Shown in pieces: positions 1-5,071 of a stretch of DNA of 8,317 nt. The position numbers and the translations under genes are program-made. How positions within the stretch are numbered: the first letter of the stretch is position 1; every line of letters begins with the position of its first letter. Below the pieces are notes generated by a model that saw only the letters and a list, made by a program, of their open reading frames with translations, had not been told where the DNA came from and made no database searches. Source of the DNA: Anaerolineales bacterium. GTDB taxonomy: Bacteria; Chloroflexota; Anaerolineae; Anaerolineales; UBA4823. Where the stretch lies: positions 1,931 to 10,247 of the forward strand of contig JAOAHK010000050.1 of NCBI GenBank assembly GCA_026415275.1, written 5' to 3'.

Positions 1-867
1 TTCCTCAATACGCGCGGTGGTGTAGAAGCAGACTTAACCGTAACTCGGTTAGGAACTGATCAATTTTGGGTGATTACTGGCTCTTCGTTTATTTCTAACG
101 ATCTGGCTTGGCTGCGTATGCATAAACGTCCAGAAGATGGAGAAGTGGAAATCCGCGATATTACCACTGAATGGGCGTGCATCCCCATTTGGGGTCCAAA
201 AGCGCGGGCTACCCTCGCAAAGGTGACCAGTAGTGATGTCTCCAACGAAGCTATTCCGTACTTGCGTGCAAAATGGATTGATATTAACGGGACGAAAGTC
301 TTAGCTCAGCGGGTGAGTTATATTGGCGAATTGGGATGGGAATTGTATGTGCCTTGGGAACGAGCAATGCAGGTTTGGGATTTGCTCTGGGCTGCTGGAC
401 AAGAATTTGGGATCGAGCCGTGCGGCTACAAAGTTGCTGATTGTTTACGCCTCGAAAAAGGTTATCGTTACTTTACTGGCGATGTTACGCCACGTGAAAA
501 CCCCTATGAGGCTGGTCTTGGATTTTGTGTTGATTTGGATAAGGGTGATTTTATCGGCAGAGAAGCGCTGTTGAAAGTCAAACAAGAAGGAATTCGGCGC
601 AAGTTATGCACACTCACCTTAGAAGGCGTGGAATGGCTGCCTGTTTACGGTGGTGAAGCGGTTTATTTGGATGGCAAAGTGGTGAGCCGCGTGCGCAGCG
701 GCGGTTATGGATTCACAGTAGGTAAAAACATTATCTATGCCTATTTGCCGCTAGAGTTGGCAAAGACTGGAAATACCTTCCAAGTAGAACTATTTGACCA
801 GCGGGTTATGGCGGTGGTGGAGCCAACCGTGTTGGTCGATCCAAAAGGTGAAAAATTACGGGCATAG
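1..867 (+). CDS. GcvT-type folate-binding demethylase domain, likely C-terminal half of a dimethylglycine/sarcosine dehydrogenase-like protein (5' truncated by window)
   Basis: The frame is open from base 1 and ends at TAG 865-867, giving 288 codons. The first codons read LNTRGGVEADLTVTRL, the typical GcvT segment, so the true start lies upstream and the GTG at 70 is internal. Seen: the SYIGELGWELYVP motif (codons 106-118, with the folate-site Glu at about 110), then RLEKGYRYF and NPYEAGLGF, then a GcvT C-terminal barrel from about codon 195 ending in DPKGEKLRA. The family moves a one-carbon unit from an N-methyl amine to tetrahydrofolate in the cytoplasm. The RLEKGYRYF...TP...PYEAGLGF signature and the DPKGE(K/R)LRA end resemble FAD-linked dimethylglycine and sarcosine dehydrogenases more than the glycine-cleavage T protein. 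The downstream Rieske and MttB-like genes fit the same substrate class. Whether an FAD domain precedes it cannot be seen. A stand-alone aminomethyltransferase, or a DMSP demethylase (DmdA)-like enzyme, remains possible. Confidence 0.88.
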   Translation, partial: FLNTRGGVEADLTVTRLGTDQFWVITGSSFISNDLAWLRMHKRPEDGEVEIRDITTEWACIPIWGPKARATLAKVTSSDVSNEAIPYLRAKWIDINGTKVLAQRVSYIGELGWELYVPWERAMQVWDLLWAAGQEFGIEPCGYKVADCLRLEKGYRYFTGDVTPRENPYEAGLGFCVDLDKGDFIGREALLKVKQEGIRRKLCTLTLEGVEWLPVYGGEAVYLDGKVVSRVRSGGYGFTVGKNIIYAYLPLELAKTGNTFQVELFDQRVMAVVEPTVLVDPKGEKLRA

Positions 868-899
868 CCGAGGGAAGACAAAATGTTTTCTCAAAAGAG

Positions 900-959
900 G
901 TCAGCCACCGCTTGAGGGCGAAGCAGCCTATCCAAAAGCGCTGCTTCGCCAAGGCTGAC
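900..959. repeat. two-tier inverted repeat in the gap before the Rieske gene
   Basis: An inner stem of 11 perfect pairs (GGCGAAGCAGC at 917-927 with its complement at 940-950, 12-nt loop) sits inside an outer 7-bp stem (GTCAGCC 900-906 with GGCTGAC 953-959). They are separated by an internal loop of 10 nt on the left and 2 nt on the right. No U-run follows on the + strand (AAAAAG follows), so it is not a standard intrinsic terminator. It may be a 3'-end stabilising or processing hairpin for the upstream mRNA, or a dispersed palindromic element. The rest of the 194-bp gap holds a short imperfect direct repeat (CATAACTCAAAA at 1013-1024 and CATAACACTCAAAA at 1025-1038) and the perfect palindrome TTACCGGTAA at 1040-1049, which overlaps the A-rich start of the Rieske ribosome-binding site. 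I see no convincing promoter there. Confidence 0.7.
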
Positions 960-1061
960 AAAAAGAAACTTACAAATGACGTAGAGCAGAGGTTCGGATT
1001 TTACGAAGAACCCATAACTCAAAACATAACACTCAAAACTTACCGGTAAAGGAGAACAGCA

Positions 1062-2324
1062 ATGAGCACATTTACAGAAACAGAAATCGCAAAAATAAAA
1101 GAGTACATCCAATCACGACCAGAAGGGTACGGTCTGCCACGGCCCTTCTATCATGACGAATTGGTCTATCGCGCCGATCTAGAGGTTTTCTGGCGCCGCG
1201 GTTGGTTGTTTGCTGGGCACGCCTGTCAGATACCCAATCCAGGCGACTACTTCCTCTACGACGTGGATACCGATTCGATTATTATCGCACGCGGCGATGA
1301 CGGTGCAGTAAAAGCCTTTCATAATGTTTGTCGCCACCGCGGTTCTTTGGTCTGCGTTGAGCCTGAAGGGCATGTGCACCGCTTTATTTGCCCTTATCAC
1401 CAGTGGGCTTATGGTCGTGATGGCCGCTTGATCACCTATCGCGGCATGCAAGAAGGATTGGATAAATCCCAATTGGGTCTGCGCCCAGTGCATGTCCGCG
1501 ATGTGGAAGGGTTAATTTTTATCAGCTTAGCGGAGACTCCACCTGATTTTGAGCAGGCTTACCAGGAGATTGCCTTTTATGCCAAGCCACAAGGTTTCAA
1601 CAGGGCTAAGATCGCCAAGATCATCGATTACGATGTGCCAGCTAATTGGAAACTGGTGTGGGAAAACAACCGTGAGTGTTATCACTGTAACGTCAATCAT
1701 CCCCAATATATCAAAGCCAATTTCGACCATTATAACGAAGATGATACAATTGGACGTTTAGCGCTGCAACTTCATGCGGTCACTACTCGTTCACAAGAGA
1801 AATGGGCAAAGCTCGGTTTGGCGGTAACCCACACCAAGACAGGTATGAGCGAATTTCCTGATCCTGATACGGGAAGGTGGTATTTAGCAAACCGTACGCC
1901 CTTAGTGGATGGTTATGTCAGCGAAACGATGGATGGCAAGCAGGTTGCTCCCTTGATGGGTGATTATCCTGACCCCGATGTCGGCACCCTGCGCATCCGC
2001 ACCATGCCCAATTTCTGGAATCACTCCAGTTGTGACCATGGGGTAACCGTGCGGTTGACCCCTAATGGGATTTATTCCACCAAGGTGCGCATGTATTGGT
2101 TGGTGGATCAGAATGCCGAAGAGGGAAGAGATTATGACTTAGAAAAACTCTTACCGTTCTGGCAGTTGACCGCTGAACAAGATTGGGATATTTGTAAGAA
2201 CGCGCAGCTTGGCGTCAACTCACGCGCGTATGTCCCAGGTCCGCTCTCGACCTATAAAGAATACAATGTTGATCGCTTTTTGCGCTGGTATCTAAAAGAA
2301 TTGGAGAAGGGCATTTCTGAGTAA
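1062..2324 (+). CDS. Rieske non-heme iron oxygenase alpha subunit, glycine-betaine monooxygenase (GbcA)-like
   Basis: 420 residues, close to the usual length for this group. ATG 1062 is preceded by AAAGGAGAA at a 7-nt spacing. The N-terminal Rieske domain carries the [2Fe-2S] ligands C90-x-H92 and C110-x2-H113 (CRHRGS ... CPYHQW). The catalytic domain has the mononuclear iron site ENNRECYHCNVNHP (201-214), with His208 and His213 as ligands and Asp374 (EQDWDICKNAQLG) as the likely third ligand. The bridging acidic residue is Glu205, where most ring-hydroxylating dioxygenases have Asp. This Glu form with ECYHC...HP is typical of quaternary-amine oxygenases (GbcA, carnitine oxygenase CntA, stachydrine demethylase). 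The expected reaction is O2- and electron-dependent removal of an N-methyl as formaldehyde, for example glycine betaine to dimethylglycine. A separate ferredoxin-type reductase is needed and is not in the window. The substrate is inferred from family and context; carnitine or proline betaine cannot be excluded. Confidence 0.9.
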   Translation: MSTFTETEIAKIKEYIQSRPEGYGLPRPFYHDELVYRADLEVFWRRGWLFAGHACQIPNPGDYFLYDVDTDSIIIARGDDGAVKAFHNVCRHRGSLVCVEPEGHVHRFICPYHQWAYGRDGRLITYRGMQEGLDKSQLGLRPVHVRDVEGLIFISLAETPPDFEQAYQEIAFYAKPQGFNRAKIAKIIDYDVPANWKLVWENNRECYHCNVNHPQYIKANFDHYNEDDTIGRLALQLHAVTTRSQEKWAKLGLAVTHTKTGMSEFPDPDTGRWYLANRTPLVDGYVSETMDGKQVAPLMGDYPDPDVGTLRIRTMPNFWNHSSCDHGVTVRLTPNGIYSTKVRMYWLVDQNAEEGRDYDLEKLLPFWQLTAEQDWDICKNAQLGVNSRAYVPGPLSTYKEYNVDRFLRWYLKELEKGISE

Positions 2325-2327
2325 CTC

Positions 2328-2366
2328 CAAAGCCTCCCGCAAATTAGATTATTGCGGGAGGCTTTG
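2328..2366. terminator. perfect 15-bp intercistronic hairpin, possible weak bidirectional terminator or attenuator
   Basis: CAAAGCCTCCCGCAA (2328-2342) pairs perfectly with 2352-2366 across a 9-nt loop, starting four bases after the Rieske stop codon. The GC core is followed by TTTG and then TCAAAAA, so the U-tract is only three bases on either strand. Only 26 nt separate it from the GTG start of the MttB-like gene and no promoter fits there. The next gene must therefore be transcribed by read-through, and the hairpin more likely reduces or stabilises the transcript than ends it fully. Confidence 0.75.
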
Positions 2367-2392
2367 TCAAAAATTTCTATCTGGAGTGGATC

Positions 2393-3844
2393 GTGTTTAC
2401 CTATTCTGAATTGTTAACCGCTGAACAAGTTGAGCGCATCCATCAAGCTTCATTGCGCATCCTTGCTGAAGTCGGTATGCTGGTGCGTAATGAAAAAGCG
2501 CGCCAAATCTTTGCCCGCCATGGCTGCCTGGTGAATGAGGAAACGCACATGGTGCGATTCCCGCCTCAGGTGGTGGAAGAGTTTCGGCAAATGCTGCCGC
2601 CCAAGTTTATCTTCCGTGGACGAGACGAGAAATATGACAAGGTCTTACCAGATGATAGCCCCGTGATTGTAACGGCTTCTTCTGCACCGAATATCATTGA
2701 TCCTATCACTGGACAGGAACGGCGTTCCACATCCGAAGACATTGCCCGCATCGCTTATTTGATCAACGAATTACCGGGCTATGATGTGTTTTCCATCTCG
2801 ACTCTTGCTGAGGATGCTCCGCCGGGATACTTTACGTTGGCACGCCTTTATCCAGCGCTGAAAAATTGCCTCAAGCCAGTGCGGAGTACCGCCACCGATC
2901 GCGAGGATGCCGAAAAAGTGCTCCAGCTCGGGGCTTTGATTGCGGGAGATGAGAAGCGTTATTACCAAAGACCCTTCATTACTCACCATTTTTGCCCAGT
3001 GGTTTCTCCTCTGACAATGGATGTCGCTTCGACTGAATTGACGATATTTTTTGCCGAAAAAGGTTTACCGGTCTATCCCAGCATTGTGCCCAATGGGGGC
3101 TTAACTTCGCCGATGACGATGAGTGGCACCCTTGTGCAAGGTAACGCTGAATTTCTAGCGGCGGCCATTCTAATGCAAATGGTAAAGCCACAAACACCGT
3201 TGATTTACTCCACGCTGCCAACCATCGCTGACATGCGCACTGGTGCTTACGCTTCTGGTGGGGTCGAGTGTGGCATGTTGCACATGGCGTTTGCCCAAAT
3301 GGCGCGCTATTACGGTGTGCCAAGCGGTGGTTATATTGGTTTAAGTAATGCTAAGGTCAATGACGCGCAATCGGGTTTTGAAACTGGTATCTCTTCGACT
3401 GCAGCTTTGTTAGGTGGAGCCAATATGCTCAACATGGGCGGTCTACTGGATGCTTTGAAAGCATTCGATTTTGCCAAAGCGGTAATCGATGATGAGATCG
3501 CGCAAATGCTCAAACGTATCCAACGGGGAATGGAATTCAGCGAGGAGAATCTAGCTCTAGATGTGATTGCCGAAGTCAAACCCGGTGGGACGTTCATGAC
3601 ACACAAACACACAGTCAAATGGATGCGCAAAGCTGCCCTGATGCCGCGCATTGCCGATCGCGATCCGCGCGAGGTTTGGGAAAAGCGCGGTGCATTAGAT
3701 GCCTATCAGCGTGCAAAACAACGCGCTGCAGAAATTTTAGCTAATCCCAAACCGGCTTTGTTCCCTGCAGATGTTGAAGCCCGTATCCGCGCTGCTTTTC
3801 CAGAAATGGTACTGGGGGAGGTGATACCTAGTGAGGGTTGGTAG
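2393..3844 (+). CDS. trimethylamine methyltransferase (MttB) superfamily protein, non-pyrrolysine type
   Basis: 483 residues, the usual length for the superfamily. GTG 2393 is chosen because GGAG at 2383-2386 lies 6 nt upstream. The stop is TAG. The fold signatures are the glycine-rich TIM-barrel segments SSAPNIIDPITGQERRSTSEDIARIA (about 96-121), NGGLTSPMTMSGTLVQGNAE (234-253) and SNAKVNDAQSGFETGISSTAALLGGANM (318-345), followed by IDDEIAQMLKRI and the C-terminal PGGTFMTHKHTVKWM (397-411). True trimethylamine methyltransferases read an internal UAG as pyrrolysine; here the frame has none. Characterised relatives without pyrrolysine (MtgB for glycine betaine, MtpB for proline betaine, MtcB for carnitine) transfer a methyl from a quaternary amine to a corrinoid protein. 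No corrinoid protein is encoded nearby. Together with the Rieske gene this suggests the same amine is demethylated, but the exact substrate and methyl acceptor are unknown. It lies 68 bp after the Rieske gene, probably in the same operon. Confidence 0.88.
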   Translation: MFTYSELLTAEQVERIHQASLRILAEVGMLVRNEKARQIFARHGCLVNEETHMVRFPPQVVEEFRQMLPPKFIFRGRDEKYDKVLPDDSPVIVTASSAPNIIDPITGQERRSTSEDIARIAYLINELPGYDVFSISTLAEDAPPGYFTLARLYPALKNCLKPVRSTATDREDAEKVLQLGALIAGDEKRYYQRPFITHHFCPVVSPLTMDVASTELTIFFAEKGLPVYPSIVPNGGLTSPMTMSGTLVQGNAEFLAAAILMQMVKPQTPLIYSTLPTIADMRTGAYASGGVECGMLHMAFAQMARYYGVPSGGYIGLSNAKVNDAQSGFETGISSTAALLGGANMLNMGGLLDALKAFDFAKAVIDDEIAQMLKRIQRGMEFSEENLALDVIAEVKPGGTFMTHKHTVKWMRKAALMPRIADRDPREVWEKRGALDAYQRAKQRAAEILANPKPALFPADVEARIRAAFPEMVLGEVIPSEGW

Positions 3845-3851
3845 GAAAGTT

Positions 3852-3901
3852 AATAACGTTATTCTAGTAGTCTCCTGTTCATAGAATGTCACTACTAGGA
3901 T
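3852..3901. promoter_or_regulatory. two overlapping dyads between the MttB-like and phosphoesterase genes
   Basis: AATAACGTTATT (3852-3863) is a perfect 12-bp palindrome. Overlapping its right end, ATTCTAGTAGT (3861-3871) pairs with ACTACTAGGAT (3891-3901): 11 pairs including one G-T, with a 19-nt loop. There is no U-run, so this is not a standard terminator. The position just ahead of a -10-like box suggests regulator binding sites, which is an inference. Confidence 0.45.
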
Positions 3902-3903
3902 GA

Positions 3904-3928
3904 TTGACGAAAGATTGTATACTATAAT
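3904..3928 (+). promoter_or_regulatory. weak candidate promoter for the phosphoesterase gene
   Basis: TATAAT at 3923-3928 matches the -10 consensus, and TTGACG at 3904-3909 resembles a -35. The spacer is only 13 nt, too short for a standard sigma70 promoter, and the predicted start of transcription would fall almost on the ribosome-binding site (GGAG 3936-3939). It is listed because the box is exact and lies in an AT-rich gap. Confidence 0.25.
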
Positions 3929-3945
3929 TAACTAAGGAGAAAACC

Positions 3946-4884
3946 ATGAGATTTTTCTTTGCTACCGATGTGCATGGTTCGGAAATTTGTTGGAAAAAAT
4001 TCATTAGTGGTGGAAAGTTCTACGAGGTGGATACGCTCATTCTCGGCGGCGATATGACGGGCAAGGCGATTATCCCGATTATTGCTCAGGGAGATAACAA
4101 GTGGAAGGTGACCTTACTAGAGCAAGAAACAATCTTAGAAGGGAAAGAAGCGGTTGATAAAATGGTCACGACCATTATGAACCGCGGTTACTACCCGCAC
4201 GTGACTGATCCTGATGAAGTGAAAGAGATTGCTGAAACTCCAGGACGTTCCGATCAATTGTTCGCCGAATATGTGATCAAGACTGTTCAACGTTGGATGG
4301 AATATGCCGATGAAAAGTTGGCGGGAACTGGGATAACTTGCTATGTCTGTCCCGGAAACGATGATGTCTTCGAAATTGATGAGGTCATTGCACAGTCAAA
4401 AACGGTCAAATTAGCGGAAGGGAAAGTGATTTGGTTAGACGATCACCATGAGATGATCAGCACTGGTTGGTCTAATCCAACCCCCTGGGATACGCATCGC
4501 GAGGAAGAAGATGAAAAGTTGCTCCAACGCATCGAGGCTATGATCGCTCAGCTAAAAGATGTGAGCAATGCGGTCTTCAATCTCCATGCTCCGCCTTATG
4601 GCAGCGGGCTCGATGAAGCACCGGAGTTGACCAAAGATATGCGCCTGGCTTATGCAGGTCGTTCGATGGTGCCTGTCGGCAGTAAGGCGGTTTTGCAGGT
4701 AATCGAAAAATACCAACCTCTGCTTAGTCTGCATGGCCATATCCATGAAGGCAAAGGAACGCGCAAATACCGCCGCACTTTGTGCATCAATGCTGGCAGT
4801 CAGTATGAGCAAGGCATTCTGCAAGGAGTGGTAGTGGAGTTGGAGCCAAAGAAGATTCGTAGTTATGTGTTGACCACTGGTTAA
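3946..4884 (+). CDS. calcineurin-like metallophosphoesterase, substrate unknown
   Basis: 312 residues. ATG 3946 is supported by TAAGGAG with a 6-nt spacing. All the dinuclear-metal motifs of the superfamily are present in order: D8-x-H10 (FATDVHG), GGD36, GND with N138, H214 (NLHAPP) and G-H265-x-H267 (LHGHIHEG). It should therefore be an active cytoplasmic phosphoesterase; no signal peptide or membrane segment is visible. The stretch between GGD36 and GND138, about 100 residues, is long for the fold and includes a predicted charged helical part (residues 60-125), likely a cap that shapes the substrate site. I recognise no specific subfamily. It lies between the amine-demethylation genes and a permease, 101 bp after the former and 183 bp before the latter, so a link to amine metabolism is positional only. 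Confidence 0.85.
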   Translation: MRFFFATDVHGSEICWKKFISGGKFYEVDTLILGGDMTGKAIIPIIAQGDNKWKVTLLEQETILEGKEAVDKMVTTIMNRGYYPHVTDPDEVKEIAETPGRSDQLFAEYVIKTVQRWMEYADEKLAGTGITCYVCPGNDDVFEIDEVIAQSKTVKLAEGKVIWLDDHHEMISTGWSNPTPWDTHREEEDEKLLQRIEAMIAQLKDVSNAVFNLHAPPYGSGLDEAPELTKDMRLAYAGRSMVPVGSKAVLQVIEKYQPLLSLHGHIHEGKGTRKYRRTLCINAGSQYEQGILQGVVVELEPKKIRSYVLTTG

Positions 4885-5067
4885 TCTTTCACTGAAAGTA
4901 ACTCTCCGGTAGGCCTGCTTGAGTCAGAGAGCCAATTGGAGGGATGAGGCAAACCAAAGGTAGGAGGTGACTATCAGACGGATTTTGAGGAAAAGGAGAA
5001 CAGTGAAGAGAGTTGTGACGGCCGATTGCCGTGAGAAGTTTCCAAACCTATCAGAAAGGAGACGAGC
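4885..5067 (+). other. 183-nt leader region before the permease
   Basis: Right after the phosphoesterase stop is a small hairpin (CTTTC 4886-4890, GAAAG 4894-4898, 3-nt loop), then CTCTC 4902-4906 with GAGAG 4927-4931, and ACGGC 5018-5022 with GCCGT 5028-5032. AGGAGGTGA at 4962-4970 is a near-perfect Shine-Dalgarno sequence with no start codon at a usable distance. No AT-rich promoter is visible and there is no U-tract terminator, so the permease is probably co-transcribed with the phosphoesterase. I compared it by eye with glycine, cobalamin and c-di-GMP riboswitch signatures and saw no match. Confidence 0.4.
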
Positions 5068-5071
5068 ATGA
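5003..5071 (+). CDS. possible 22-codon leader peptide overlapping the permease start
   Basis: GTG 5003 opens a frame reading MKRVVTADCREKFPNLSERR and two more residues, ending in a TGA that overlaps the permease ATG as ATGA (5068-5071). AAAAGGAG precedes it, with the GGAG at 4995-4998 only 4 nt from the GTG. The 4-nt overlap is a classic arrangement for translational coupling. The peptide is short and highly charged and resembles nothing I know. It may be a chance frame, since the permease has its own good ribosome-binding site. Confidence 0.22.
   Translation: MKRVVTADCREKFPNLSERRRA

Noticed and set aside
70..867. GTG at 70 as the start of the first gene
   Set aside because: The frame is open from base 1 and the upstream codons (LNTRGGVEADLTVTRL) are conserved GcvT sequence, so the gene enters from the left.
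883..915. Ten-codon frame starting at ATG 883 after the first gene
   Set aside because: Too short, with a poor ribosome-binding site, and it runs into the inverted repeat; probably chance.
2979..3651. Minus-strand open frames opposite the MttB-like gene, and similar ones opposite other genes
   Set aside because: They mirror strongly supported + strand genes, have no recognisable domains and are explained by codon composition.
3842..3853. Read-through of the TAG ending the MttB-like gene as pyrrolysine
   Set aside because: TAA follows after two codons, the protein is already full length, and TAG also ends two other genes here.
4885..5067. Glycine or c-di-GMP riboswitch before the permease
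   Set aside because: GGCAAACC at 4948-4955 is only superficially like a c-di-GMP-I element; the other conserved blocks and the required pairings are absent.
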